Below are positions 24,607 to 33,746 of a stretch of DNA of 37,758 nt, one piece after another. The DNA is from an uncultured Bacillaceae bacterium (GTDB lineage: Bacteria > Bacillota > Bacilli > Bacillales > Caldibacillaceae), in assembly GCA_937983015.1 (NCBI GenBank), contig CALKAK010000057.1:1-37758 (forward strand), in the 5' to 3' direction. Position 1 is the first letter of the stretch. The number at the start of each line of letters is the position of its first letter. The notes under the pieces were generated by a model. It saw only the letters and a list, made by a program, of their open reading frames with translations. It was not told where the DNA came from and did not search any database. Position numbers and translations under genes: made by a program.

Positions 24607-25632
24607 CTACAGTTTAAATCCGCGTTGATACTGAAAGGGAATATCGATTTTTCCACGCAATTGCTGTGCGGCTTCCAGTGCCCAGTACGGATTACGTAAC
24701 ATGCCGCGGCCGATCGCCACTAGATCGGCGTCCCCATTACCGATTACGGCATTAGCGATCACAGGATCTTCCAACCGGCCGACGGCGATAACGGGAACTT
24801 CCAGCGCCTCTTTAATCGCCCGTGCCAATGGAATCTGATAGCCGGCATGAACACCCGGTTTTCCACCACTACCGATCGGGCCTTCTCCACCTGACGAGAC
24901 GTGGAACATATCCACCCCCGCTCGTTTAAACACTTTGGAAAACTCGATCGCATAATCCACACCGTAACCGCCATCGACATATTCTTGTGCGGAAATGCGT
25001 AAGATTAGTGGCATATCACTGGGCATTTCGCTCTTGGCAGCTTCGATAACCTCGCGACCGAATTTGGTTAAATCCTTTCCGTACTCATCTTTGCGCCTAT
25101 TCGTTAACGGAGATAAGAACTGATGAATCAAATAGCCATGGGCACCGTGGATTTCGATCGCATCGAAACCAGCTTTTACCGCCCGGCGTACGGCTAAACG
25201 AAACTTCTCTACCATTTGTTTTACTTCGTCAGTGGAGAGTTCCCGTGGTGTTTTATATTTTTCGTTAAACGGAATGGGTGAAGGTGCTACGGGAACTGGT
25301 GCATCCTCGGCTTTACGTCCGGCATGAGCGATCTGAACCGCCACTTTAGCACCGTATTCATGACAGGCCTCGATGATCCTGGTAAAAGCCGGGATGTGAT
25401 CATCTGACCATAAACCAAGGTCATAATCCGTTATTCTCCCATCGGGCTCCACATCAGTCATTTCGATAATGATGAATCCCGCTCCACCGATCGCCCGGCT
25501 AACATAATGGACAAAATGCCAGTCGTTGGGAATCCCATCTTTTTTAGTGACCGAATATTGACACATCGGTGGCATAACGATACGGTTTTTCAACTCCAAA
25601 CCTTTCAACCGAAATGGTGTGAACAAGTTCAC
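24607..25632 (-). CDS. namA: NADPH dehydrogenase, old yellow enzyme family (YqjM/NamA)
   Basis: An FMN-dependent ene reductase of the thermophilic-like OYE class (341 aa; YqjM is 338). MPPMCQYS carries the redox-tuning Cys24 and Tyr26 (equivalent to C26/Y28 of YqjM). AVQIAHAGRK, EIHGAHGYLIHQFLSPLTNRRKDEYG (substrate-binding His pair region) and the C-terminal YQRGF with the inter-subunit Arg finger are all present. GTG at 25632 has AGGAGG nine bases upstream; the frame runs 80 codons further but that part reads antisense to the topB promoter region. Its role is probably detoxifying enones or quinones. It is divergent from topB. Confidence 0.94.
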   Translation of the reverse strand: MNLFTPFRLKGLELKNRIVMPPMCQYSVTKKDGIPNDWHFVHYVSRAIGGAGFIIIEMTDVEPDGRITDYDLGLWSDDHIPAFTRIIEACHEYGAKVAVQIAHAGRKAEDAPVPVAPSPIPFNEKYKTPRELSTDEVKQMVEKFRLAVRRAVKAGFDAIEIHGAHGYLIHQFLSPLTNRRKDEYGKDLTKFGREVIEAAKSEMPSDMPLILRISAQEYVDGGYGVDYAIEFSKVFKRAGVDMFHVSSGGEGPIGSGGKPGVHAGYQIPLARAIKEALEVPVIAVGRLEDPVIANAVIGNGDADLVAIGRGMLRNPYWALEAAQQLRGKIDIPFQYQRGFKL

Positions 25633-25796
25633 CGCAACAAACCTCCTATATCGAATTCCCAAATCTACTACATTTATTGTATCATTAAAAAGACCACGTT
25701 CCCATTCATGTGTACGATATTTCGAATCAATCGTTTTTTGTAAATCTTTATATAATTGGTACTCAAATCGATCTTTATATTCAGAAAGGAGAACAT

Positions 25797-27893
25797 ATGA
25801 AAGCACTCGTTTTAGCCGAAAAACCAAGTGTGGCCCGGGAAATCGCCCGCGTGTTAGGTTGTAAAGAAGCACGACAAAACTATATCGAAGGTGAAAAGTA
25901 TGTGGTAACCTGGGCTCTCGGGCATTTGGTTGAATTAAAAATGCCTGAACATTATGATCGCAAGTATAAGAACTGGCGACTCGAAGACTTACCGATCATC
26001 CCCGAAAAAATGGAAACGAAAATCATTCGCAAAACAAGCCAGCAATTTCAAGCGATCCGGAATCTAGCCCGCCGTCACGATATCAAAGAGGTGATCATCG
26101 CCACCGACGCCGGCCGGGAAGGTGAACTAGTCGCCCGCTGGATTTTAGAAAAGATCGCCTGGAAAAAACCGGTGAAAAGACTTTGGATTTCATCAGTAAC
26201 CGATAAAGCCATCCGCGAAGGTTTTAAGCACCTTCGCCCCGGCAAGCAGTTTGAAAACTTGTATCATTCCGCCGTGTGCCGTGCCGAAGCTGATTGGTTG
26301 ATCGGTTTAAATGTTTCCAGAGCTCTCACAACGAAATATCAAGATCCACTTTCAGCAGGGCGTGTGCAAACTCCAACATTGGCTCTCATTATTAATAGAG
26401 AAAAACAAATTCAATCATTTGTTCCCCAACCATACTGGATGGTCCAGATCGATTTCGGTAAATTTAGCGCCTATTGGGAGAAAAATGGCGAAAGGAGAAT
26501 TTTTTCCCGGGACCAAGCTCAATCGCTCACGGAACAGGTGAAACAGAAAAAGGCGATCATCCGGGATATCATTCGCAAAGAGAAAAAAGAACAGCAACCC
26601 CTTCCTTATGATTTAAACGAATTGCAAAGGGAAGCCAATAAGCGCTACGGATTTTCCGCAAAAAAAACGTTAAATATTGTTCAACGATTATATGAGGAAC
26701 ATAAGCTCGTCACCTATCCCCGGACGGATTCTCGCTATTTAACAACGGATATGGAAGCGACCATGCGCGAACGTCTGCAAGGTATATTACCGGCATATGA
26801 AAAGGAAGTTCGCCCCCTTTTGCAAGGAAAAAAGAACGTCCTAGCGAGACGGGTCTTTAATAATCAAAAAGTCACCGATCATCATGCGATTATTCCGACT
26901 GAAGAACGTCTCACGCTAAATAAGCTAACAGCTGATGAACGAAAAATTTATGATCTCATCGTCCGGCGTTTTCTAACATTATTTTATCCACCTTGTCGGT
27001 ATGAAAATATCCAAATTGTTTTTGAAATTAACGGCGAACCGTTTGTCACCCGGGAAACGTTGATCAGGGACCCAGGGTTTAAAGTGATTACAGATTCAAC
27101 AGAACATGGTGTTCCCCCAGTATTCACTAACCTAACCACAGGGCAAACATTGACCGTGCATCAAGTCCATTTAGAAGAACAGCTTACAGAACCTCCCGCT
27201 CGATATAGCGAAGCGGATTTGCTCGGTCTCATGGAAAAATACGGTCTCGGGACACCTGCAACTCGCGCAGAAATTATTGAAAAAATCGTTTCATCAGAAG
27301 TAGTGGAGCGAAAGCATGGCAGATTTTTTTCTACCCCGAAGGGTCGCCAGCTCATCCAACTTGTTAATAAAGAACTGCGGTCACCGGAACTGACCGCGCG
27401 CTGGGAAAAAGAACTGGAATTAATCGCCAGAGGAAAGGCCGATCCACAAGTCTTTTTGCAAAAAATCCGCCAGCAAACAAGAAAATACGTTCAAGAAATA
27501 AAAGCAAGTGATAAAACATATAAAGCAGCAAATTTAACCGGAACGAAATGTCCGGAATGCGGATCTTATTTGAAAGAGCGAAACACGAAAGAGGGCCGGA
27601 TTCTCGTGTGTGCGAATTTTTCCTGTTCCTATCGGAGACGGAAAGATCCTCTTCTTTCCAACCAGCGCTGTCCACAATGTCGCCAGCGGATGGAAATCCA
27701 TGATGGAAAAGCAGGAAAATATTATCAATGCCGCAGCTGCAATATCATTGAAAAAAGCGAAGCCAAGCAAAAAACCGTGAATAAACGCGAAGAACGGAAA
27801 CTCATTCAAAAATACCAGAAAAAGGATGAACCTTTCGGCCTGAACCTCGGAGAGCTCCTGAAGGCGGCGCTGGAACGAGAAAAAAATAAATGA
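25797..27893 (+). CDS. topB: DNA topoisomerase III
   Basis: A type IA topoisomerase (698 aa; Bacillus TopB is about 727). The toprim domain opens with MKALVLAEKPSVAREIARVLG and has ATDAGREGELVARW. The nucleophile is Tyr307 in TYPRTDSRYL. GRVQTPTLALI and YGLGTPATRAEIIEKI are further family marks. The C-terminus has a complete four-Cys zinc ribbon (CPECG...CANFSC) followed by a second (CPQC...CRSC). It relaxes or decatenates single-stranded crossings. ATG at 25797 follows GAAAGGAG; the frame is open upstream without a ribosome site. It has its own terminator. Confidence 0.95.
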   Translation: MKALVLAEKPSVAREIARVLGCKEARQNYIEGEKYVVTWALGHLVELKMPEHYDRKYKNWRLEDLPIIPEKMETKIIRKTSQQFQAIRNLARRHDIKEVIIATDAGREGELVARWILEKIAWKKPVKRLWISSVTDKAIREGFKHLRPGKQFENLYHSAVCRAEADWLIGLNVSRALTTKYQDPLSAGRVQTPTLALIINREKQIQSFVPQPYWMVQIDFGKFSAYWEKNGERRIFSRDQAQSLTEQVKQKKAIIRDIIRKEKKEQQPLPYDLNELQREANKRYGFSAKKTLNIVQRLYEEHKLVTYPRTDSRYLTTDMEATMRERLQGILPAYEKEVRPLLQGKKNVLARRVFNNQKVTDHHAIIPTEERLTLNKLTADERKIYDLIVRRFLTLFYPPCRYENIQIVFEINGEPFVTRETLIRDPGFKVITDSTEHGVPPVFTNLTTGQTLTVHQVHLEEQLTEPPARYSEADLLGLMEKYGLGTPATRAEIIEKIVSSEVVERKHGRFFSTPKGRQLIQLVNKELRSPELTARWEKELELIARGKADPQVFLQKIRQQTRKYVQEIKASDKTYKAANLTGTKCPECGSYLKERNTKEGRILVCANFSCSYRRRKDPLLSNQRCPQCRQRMEIHDGKAGKYYQCRSCNIIEKSEAKQKTVNKREERKLIQKYQKKDEPFGLNLGELLKAALEREKNK

Positions 27894-27938
27894 TTTCTAG
27901 CAAAAAGCCAAATGAAATAAGAAGATCTCTATAAAAAG

Positions 27939-27993
27939 CACCGAATATATGGAACAAAAAATTTAACCGTTCCATAATTCGGTGTTTCTTTTT
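27939..27993 (+). terminator. topB terminator
   Basis: CACCGAAT..ATGGAAC (27939-27955) pairs with GTTCCAT.ATTCGGTG (27969-27984), followed by TTTCTTTTTATT. It is about 45 nt after topB. Confidence 0.92.
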
Positions 27994-28075
27994 ATTTATA
28001 TGATGAGCCTTCCCGGAAAGTCAGGTGCGATGTTCTCTTGAATCATTTAAGGAAACTATATATTTAGTACGTATT

Positions 28076-28546
28076 TCACCAGGTCTGATCAAGATGATCG
28101 GCATAAAACGATATTGCTTTCGCATACTTTTCGATCCAAGGATCATCGTTTATTGCAACGGCGATTTTGAGTAACATCGCCATCGCTTCCTTATGTTCCC
28201 CTAAATGATATAAAGTCATGGCTAAAAATAATTGCAAGGCCCTGTTCTCCGGAAATTCCTTTAAACCCGTTAAAAGAACGTTTTTAGCCTCGTGATATTC
28301 CCCGATGGCCCGGAGACTGCTTCCGAGCTGGATAAAAGCCTCCTCACGGTGTACACCCGTTATCTTATTTTTAAGCGCACCTTGATAATAGGAAATGGCC
28401 TCCCGTTCCCGTCCAAGTGCATCATAAACCGAACCTAAATAAAACTGGATGAGCGGATGATTCGTATGCGCCTTCTCCAGTTTTTCAAGTAATTCCCCGG
28501 CCCTAGTATACTGCTTTTCAGCCATCAATCTCTTGGCTTCTAACAA
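28076..28546 (-). CDS. Tetratricopeptide-repeat protein
   Basis: A 156-residue all-helical protein with about three TPR units (AGELLEKLEKAHTNHPLIQFYLGSVYDALGREREAISYY; HREEAFIQLGSSLRAIGEYHEAKNVL; NRALQLFLAMTLYHLGEHKEAMAML), ending FYADHLDQTW, an ending typical of a TPR_5-type Bacillus family. The function is likely protein-protein interaction; the partner is unknown. I favour TTG at 28546, five bases after GGGGAGG. The GTG at 28633 would add 29 residues of low similarity and has no ribosome site. Confidence 0.8.
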   Translation of the reverse strand: MLEAKRLMAEKQYTRAGELLEKLEKAHTNHPLIQFYLGSVYDALGREREAISYYQGALKNKITGVHREEAFIQLGSSLRAIGEYHEAKNVLLTGLKEFPENRALQLFLAMTLYHLGEHKEAMAMLLKIAVAINDDPWIEKYAKAISFYADHLDQTW

Positions 28547-28808
28547 TCGTTCCTCCCCTTTATCTGTCGTGAACCATTCTCTCCTCTCCCCAAATGAATT
28601 TACCGATCGGTTACAAAATTTTTCTTTCCCCACGAAAGATCATGAAACGAACAAAAGTGAATAGCGATATCCTTAATCCATCATTTACTTGCGAGCAGGG
28701 GCTTTCTATAGAGCATATCGGGAAAGCTCTTTAATACCCTTTGGAAAGTCTAGTAACTTGATAGGAATGTTTACGCCTTCTAGAAGCTGATCCTGCAATG
28801 CGTATGGA

Positions 28809-30818
28809 TTAACGAATTTCCGCAAAAAAGTCCCGGACAGCACGAACAACGGCGGAACTTCCTTCCTGTTCCACACCTTCCATCATCATGACCACAAGCA
28901 CATCCTTATCGTCGGTATCGTACGCGACAAACCAGCCGTTTTCTTCTCCTTGTTCTCCTTGCGCAGCTTTAGCCAGTTCGGCTGTCCCCGTTTTTCCTGC
29001 AAGTGAAAGCCCGGGAATATCGGCCAGCCTTCCCGTTCCGTTTGGATTCGCAACCACCTTTCGCAAACTCTCGGCGATGATTCCTGTATTTTCTGGTGAG
29101 ACCACTTTTTCCTTCCAAAACTGGCCTTTTGCTTCTTCCTGCAATAAAATAGGTTGAATCATGCTGCCGTCATTGACGAAGATCGTGAACGCACTGGCTA
29201 GATGAACAATATTCATCTGTACTTCACCCTGACCGTATCCAGAATCGGCGAGCAAAATTTCATCATCAAGTTCACCGCTGTTGGATATTTGTGATGACTC
29301 GAGCGGGTACGTAAAGGGAATCTTTTCAGCAAAGCCAAATCGTTTTAAACCGCTTATAAACCGGTCCGCGCCAAGTTCCAGGGCGGTTTGCGCAAAGAAA
29401 ATGTTATCGCTTAAAACGAGCGCATCTTGTAAATTCACGGGACGGCCCGGGTCTGTGACTCTGGTAATCTTATAACCCCCCCAGGAATCATCCTTTTGCC
29501 ATTGATCTCCCTGAATATCTCTCGTATGTTCAGGGTCGATCGTCCCCGTTTCCAGGCCAATCGCCGCAACGAGGGGTTTGATGACCGAACCGGGAGTGTG
29601 CGGGTAAACGAATCGGTTCAATAACGGATCGTTGGGCTCGTCAGCTAGTTTTTGTCTTGCCGCGGCGGTCATAAACATATATTCGTTAGGGTCAAAGGAT
29701 GGACTCGAAACGAGGGCGAGAGTTTCCCCGGTTTGTGGATGGATGGCGACTGCTGTTCCACCCTTCCCGGCGAATTTTGCGAATAACAAACGCTGCATCT
29801 CACTATCGATCGTCAACCGGATGTCTTCGCCCGGTACAGCCTGTTTTTCCGCAATGGGGATCGTCGCACCGTCCGGTTTTTCAATATAGATCGTCGCACC
29901 GGATTCCCCTCTTAATCGTTCTTCCAATAACTGTTCAAGGCCCCGTTTCCCGATTACATCTCCAGCACGGTACCCCTCATTTTTTTCTAGATCTTCGGCG
30001 GTAACTTCATCTACATAACCGATTAAGTGTGCTCCGGCTTCGGCTAGAGGGTAAACCCGGGCTTCCGTCGTATTCACTTGAACCCCCGGAATCTCGAGAA
30101 CTTCATCGATCAATGCCTGGTTTGTTTTCGGAACTCTTTTAATCGGTACGAAAAAATGCGGCTGGACCCAACTTGCGGATAGCTTTTTTTCGATATCTTC
30201 TACAGATAGCCCTAATTTCTCGGCCAGATCATGAATGATCCTGTCTTCTTGCCCTTCCATCTTTTCTGGTACTAGCCCCACTTCATACACTTCACCGTTG
30301 ATCGCCAGACCGTTACCGTGACGATCGAAAATTTCGCCCCTTGGTGCCTTTTCGATGCGCAAGCCCACCCGGTCGCCGCTTTCCATCCCGGCAAAAATAT
30401 AGCCCGGGTGCCAATCGACAAACCAGTTCGTTTCTTCCTCATCTTCCACCTTGATCAACCGCGCCACCTGTTCGAAGTGAACCGGACCGGCGATCGTATT
30501 CATCGATACGGTGAAAGGAAAAGAGACTTCCTCTCCTTCGACATCAACCTCTTCCGGCGGTTCGAACGCTACTTGCAAGTCGGTAACTTCCAAATCCGCG
30601 TAGATCTTTTCATACCGGCTGACAAATTCTTCCTCCGAAACCATTTCCTTTGCAGAATCGGTTAAAAAAGGATACATCGCTGTAAATTCACGCTGGTTCC
30701 AGAGCTCCACGTAGTCCTGGAATACATCCTCCGGACCTCGTTCATCATTTTGGCATCCTGCGATAAACAGGGATACTGAAAGAGCAATTATAAATAATAG
30801 GAACTGCCTTCTTTTCAT
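28809..30818 (-). CDS. pbpC: Class B penicillin-binding protein (PbpC/PBP2a-like lipoprotein)
   Basis: A peptidoglycan DD-transpeptidase of 669 aa, the size of Bacillus PbpC (PBP3). The signal ends LFIAGC (Cys22). An NTF2-like MecA_N domain spans about 28-140, the PBP dimerisation domain about 155-330, and the transpeptidase from 350. Active-site motifs: SVIK (Ser411), SDN (470-472) and KTGT (609-612). Proteins of this MecA-like architecture often bind beta-lactams poorly, but this cannot be judged from sequence alone. ATG at 30818 follows a GGGGGGAG site; the frame is open upstream but would bury the signal peptide. Confidence 0.92.
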   Translation of the reverse strand: MKRRQFLLFIIALSVSLFIAGCQNDERGPEDVFQDYVELWNQREFTAMYPFLTDSAKEMVSEEEFVSRYEKIYADLEVTDLQVAFEPPEEVDVEGEEVSFPFTVSMNTIAGPVHFEQVARLIKVEDEEETNWFVDWHPGYIFAGMESGDRVGLRIEKAPRGEIFDRHGNGLAINGEVYEVGLVPEKMEGQEDRIIHDLAEKLGLSVEDIEKKLSASWVQPHFFVPIKRVPKTNQALIDEVLEIPGVQVNTTEARVYPLAEAGAHLIGYVDEVTAEDLEKNEGYRAGDVIGKRGLEQLLEERLRGESGATIYIEKPDGATIPIAEKQAVPGEDIRLTIDSEMQRLLFAKFAGKGGTAVAIHPQTGETLALVSSPSFDPNEYMFMTAAARQKLADEPNDPLLNRFVYPHTPGSVIKPLVAAIGLETGTIDPEHTRDIQGDQWQKDDSWGGYKITRVTDPGRPVNLQDALVLSDNIFFAQTALELGADRFISGLKRFGFAEKIPFTYPLESSQISNSGELDDEILLADSGYGQGEVQMNIVHLASAFTIFVNDGSMIQPILLQEEAKGQFWKEKVVSPENTGIIAESLRKVVANPNGTGRLADIPGLSLAGKTGTAELAKAAQGEQGEENGWFVAYDTDDKDVLVVMMMEGVEQEGSSAVVRAVRDFFAEIR

Positions 30819-31021
30819 TTTACTCCCCCCGGGACATGGTTTTTTACTGTTTTTCTCGATTGAGAGCCCGCGATATAGCTCCGCGTTTTTGAAATGGAGA
30901 TCTTTATCATTCACTTGCCATGGGATCGATTCGTATATAGGAATCGACCACAGTCACCGGAAATACATAAAACTTTCTTTTCTGGATAAAATATCCAGTA
31001 AAAGGAAGCAGGTGAATCATC

Positions 31022-31560
31022 TTGTTACACTTTATGGACTTGTCCGTTCTCGTTTTCTATTTCACGATTTATGCGTTTTTGGGATGGCTGTTGGAAAACA
31101 TTACAAGCCTGGTTGCGAGGAGAAATTTCTTTAAGGTCAATTTTTAGCTGGGACCTTTCAAGCCGAGGTACGGAATTGCCCGGTTCTAATATTGATCTTT
31201 CTCAGAGCAAATTCATCGTGGATAGCGGTGATCGTATTATGCTTGTTAATCCCTACGACCGTAGAATATCTTAGCGGTTTTCTTCTGGAAAAGATGTCGA
31301 GAAGAAAATGGTGGGATTATTCGCACAAACCGCTAAATTTTTGAGAATATATTTGTCTTTCCTATTCGATCTGCTGGCTCATCCTATCATTGATCAGTTT
31401 GCACTTGATCCAGCCGGTTCTAAATCTATTTTACACCCACATTCAATCGATCTGGTCCCTAGTATCTCCTTTCATCTTCATCTATGTTATCGTTGAGACG
31501 GCCTTCGCTAGCAAACGCCATTATCACAAACGAACGACCTTCAGCGAGCAAACAACTTGA
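31022..31560 (+). pseudogene. Decayed CmpB-type (putative ABC transporter permease) membrane protein gene
   Basis: Starts at TTG 31022 after GGAAGCAGGTG and reads MLHFMDLSVLVFYFTIYAFLGWLLENITS, then VNF-stop-LGPFKPRYGIA. After a one-base slip near 31187-31190 the plot resumes in another frame with TTVEYLSGFLLEKMSRRKWW, DYSHKPLNF-stop-EYICLSYS and a hydrophobic C-terminus ending at TGA 31558-31560. The GWLLE, GPF.P.YG, EYL.G..LE and WWDYS..P.N motifs are those of the CmpB family (PF06541). In-frame stops are TAG 31145-31147 and TGA 31342-31344. Near-full-length remains with three lesions indicate recent inactivation or, less likely, sequencing errors. Confidence 0.8.
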
Positions 31561-31597
31561 ATATATAGATCGAGCCAAGTCAGTAGTTTTTCCTGGT

Positions 31598-32152
31598 TCA
31601 CCATCGGTCAAAACGTTCCTCTTCAACAAGTACTTGTAAATCGTAACTTGTGATCGTGATAATCGAGTAGTCACGGGTTTCGGCATAATATTCCGCCTGC
31701 TCTTTTATAAATTTTGGCGAACCCGCATATTCGTCATCATATACGAGGAGAAGGGCATCGGAGTTTCGTATTAAAAATCGATCTTTCGCCCGATATTGCC
31801 ACGGCCCCTCATAGGGCCGATTCGTAATACACCGGTGATAATCGGCATGCAATAGCAGTTCATGATATTTTTCCTGAAGATGTTCCTTCCACCGTTTTTC
31901 TTGATCGCAGAAAGGGGGAAGGACCGCGTATTTCAAATGGGGATACTCTTCCTGAAGATCAATGACCACCTCGAGCGCCCACATTTCTACCCCTGGTTGC
32001 CCGCTTGTGATGACCCATTCCAGCCCCTCCTGCAGCAGATGTTCTAGTTCTTGCCCAATCGCTTTCTTAACATAGTCGATTCCGGGATGGTTTTCATGGA
32101 ATATTCCCAATTCATGGGGTTTATACCCAGAAACAACGAGACGTTTGATCAT
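31598..32152 (-). CDS. ypsA: YpsA-type SLOG-family protein (DUF1273)
   Basis: 184 residues, closely matching Bacillus YpsA: VVSGYKPHELGIF at the N-terminus, EGLEWVITSGQPGVEMWALEVVIDLQEEYP, RPYEGPWQYRAKDRFLIRNSDALLLVYDDEYAGSPKF, and a C-terminal ITSYDLQVLVEEE. It has the Rossmann-like SLOG fold, thought to bind nucleotide-derived ligands; B. subtilis YpsA is linked to cell division and oxidative stress. ATG at 32152 has AGGAAGG just upstream. It is monocistronic, immediately downstream of and convergent with the decayed CmpB-type gene. Confidence 0.93.
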   Translation of the reverse strand: MIKRLVVSGYKPHELGIFHENHPGIDYVKKAIGQELEHLLQEGLEWVITSGQPGVEMWALEVVIDLQEEYPHLKYAVLPPFCDQEKRWKEHLQEKYHELLLHADYHRCITNRPYEGPWQYRAKDRFLIRNSDALLLVYDDEYAGSPKFIKEQAEYYAETRDYSIITITSYDLQVLVEEERFDRW

Positions 32153-32399
32153 ATTAATCCTTCCTGTATGGTGATCGGTCATTTGTCCTATTATTATCGC
32201 ACAACTCCGCCGATTTTTCTTAGTTTTTGGACGATCTTATCGTTATACCAACATTAATGATATCCCTCTGCTTAATAGTCAATCATGGATTTATATGTTT
32301 TCAAGGATTTTGTACCGTCAAATCGCAGTTTTTTTCATAAAGTGATAATGAGGTATTATTAAGTACCTCACAAATCGATTACAAAGGGGAGGTTCTCAT

Positions 32400-32507
32400 A
32401 TGAGCTTTGAACAAAGTGGTGGCTACGGCGGTTCAAACTTTGCCTTGATAGTCGTGCTGTTCATCCTATTGATTATCGTCGGAACGGCTTTTTTCCGGGG
32501 ATATTAA
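32400..32507 (+). CDS. YjcZ-family small sporulation-associated membrane protein (35 aa)
   Basis: MSFEQSGGYGGSNFALIVVLFILLIIVGTAFFRGY-type: a Gly/Ser-rich head and a single helix (FALIVVLFILLIIVG), which is the YjcZ/SscA-like signature found in sporulating Bacilli. AAAGGGGAGG lies upstream of the ATG. A strong terminator follows. Members are small coat or forespore-associated proteins; the exact role is unclear. It supports the view that the host forms endospores. Confidence 0.85.
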   Translation: MSFEQSGGYGGSNFALIVVLFILLIIVGTAFFRGY

Positions 32508-32525
32508 AGAACGTGCTTGTACACT

Positions 32526-32562
32526 AAAAAAACGCTTGTGGATCTGATCCCAAGCGTTTTTC
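32526..32562. terminator. Bidirectional terminator
   Basis: AACGCTTG (32531-32538) pairs with CAAGCGTT (32551-32558), flanked by A-rich DNA on the left and T-rich on the right. It serves the YjcZ-like gene (plus) and the small gene at 32575-32844 (minus). Confidence 0.9.
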
Positions 32563-32574
32563 GCTAAATTTTGC

Positions 32575-32844
32575 CTATCGCGTGTGGTAAAGACGCTCCC
32601 GATAAAGACGAAAAAAGAAATGAATCTTGCCTGCTAATAGAAAGAGAAGGGCACAGAGCGCAAGATAAAAATAAAAATCCGGTCGATAGAAATAATAGTG
32701 GAAAAGTCCGATGGCCAGGATGCCCAGCGCCAAAAGGAGGAGTTCCGAGATAAATGCCAGGACAATGAAAATGAAATAGCCCCAAACAAATTGCGGATAT
32801 TTTTGGCGATGAACCCTCATGCCCTCCCAAAACCATTCCATCAT
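32575..32844 (-). CDS. Small membrane protein (89 aa), unknown function
   Basis: I do not recognise a family. An amphipathic N-terminus (MMEWFWEGMRVHRQKYPQF) leads to hydrophobic helices (about 22-48 and 55-72) rich in aromatic residues, and ends in a basic tail (FFRLYRERLYHTR). AAGGGAG precedes the ATG by about 11 bases. It is convergent with the YjcZ-like gene and shares its terminator. Confidence 0.6.
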   Translation of the reverse strand: MMEWFWEGMRVHRQKYPQFVWGYFIFIVLAFISELLLLALGILAIGLFHYYFYRPDFYFYLALCALLFLLAGKIHFFFRLYRERLYHTR

Positions 32845-32979
32845 TTTCGCTCACACTCCCTTAGGACACTATTAAAGATTATGCCCGAAGGGATAAATAA
32901 TTACCCGTTCTTTAAGCAAAATTAAATTATTGTGAAGTATGGAAAGGAAATGTAGGAATCGATAAAAGAGGGGGCGTAT

Positions 32980-33258
32980 ATGATTCGCTTTGAAGGACAG
33001 ATGATCACCGGTACTTTTGATGAGGCGGGAAAAATTTATACCCTCGAGCAGGTGAAACACTTAACAACGAGAACGGTTCTCCATAAGGAGCAATTAGAGA
33101 AAATCTGTAAATATCTGGAATACCGTCGTGGTGAAGCGAACCAAATTCTCTCTTTAAATGATCAAATCTTGCTCTCCCTTTCCAAAGAAGAAATAGCCCA
33201 GTTAATCGAAGATTTACATTCAGTTCAAAAATTTTATAGTGAAAGGAATCAATTGTGA
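32980..33258 (+). CDS. Hypothetical protein (92 aa)
   Basis: A soluble, charged protein: MIRFEGQMITGTFDEAGKIY, a short beta-type start, then mostly helical sequence (LEQVKHLTTRTVLHKEQLEKICKYL ... LSKEEIAQLIEDLHSVQKFYSERN). I do not recognise it. AGAGGGGG lies seven bases before the ATG at 32980, and the gene stands alone. Codon use is like its neighbours. Confidence 0.6.
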   Translation: MIRFEGQMITGTFDEAGKIYTLEQVKHLTTRTVLHKEQLEKICKYLEYRRGEANQILSLNDQILLSLSKEEIAQLIEDLHSVQKFYSERNQL

Positions 33259-33280
33259 AAACGATAACAAATTCTGCCAT

Positions 33281-33307
33281 AAAAAACCTTTAGCAATAAG
33301 CTAAAGG
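33281..33307 (-). terminator. Terminator of the 57-aa gene
   Basis: CCTTTAGC (33287-33294) and GCTAAAGG (33300-33307) flank a 5-nt loop. On the minus strand the stem is followed by TTTTTTATGG, 10 nt after the stop codon of the small gene. Confidence 0.88.
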
Positions 33308-33317
33308 CGCAAACCGA

Positions 33318-33491
33318 TTATTGTAACCAGGGCGGACGCATATAGGGGAGCTTTCGGAAAGATTCTTCCTTCATTTTTTCCTCTTTGAATTTCTCTAACG
33401 TACGTTGCAATTCCATATTTTCCTTTTTTAATTGATGAATGATGTTAATCAATTCTTCCTGGCTCATTTTTTCATACTGTTTATCTTGCAC
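33318..33491 (-). CDS. Small coiled-coil-like protein (57 aa), unknown
   Basis: Starts at GTG 33491, seven bases after a perfect AAGGAGG, and ends with its own terminator, so it is very likely real despite its size. The protein is highly charged: QDKQYEKMSQEELINIIHQL, then KKENMELQRTLEKFKEEKMK and the tail FRKLPYMRPPWLQ. The middle is predicted to be one long helix or coiled coil. No membrane segment. Function unknown. Confidence 0.7.
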   Translation of the reverse strand: MQDKQYEKMSQEELINIIHQLKKENMELQRTLEKFKEEKMKEESFRKLPYMRPPWLQ

Positions 33492-33746
33492 CGCAATCCC
33501 TCCTTTTCGTATTGAATTCCCGTGAAAACCTCATGACCCAACAATAGCACGACACTTGAATCCATATACAAGGTCCGTCTCACTATTAAGAACGAATTCT
33601 CGAGGGATGCTGCTTATCACAAGATGATCCATCGATCAACATGCACATATCTTTTACGGTTTTGTTCCTCAATATTATTTTAACAAAGATTCCGCATTTT
33701 GTTAATCCGGCAAATATTGATTCATTTTTTGTTTCCCGGTGGCACA

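Noticed and set aside
30982..30998. Hairpin CTGGATA-AAA-TATCCAG before the decayed CmpB-type gene as a riboswitch or terminator
   Set aside because: Only a seven-base stem, with no T run and no larger conserved structure visible.
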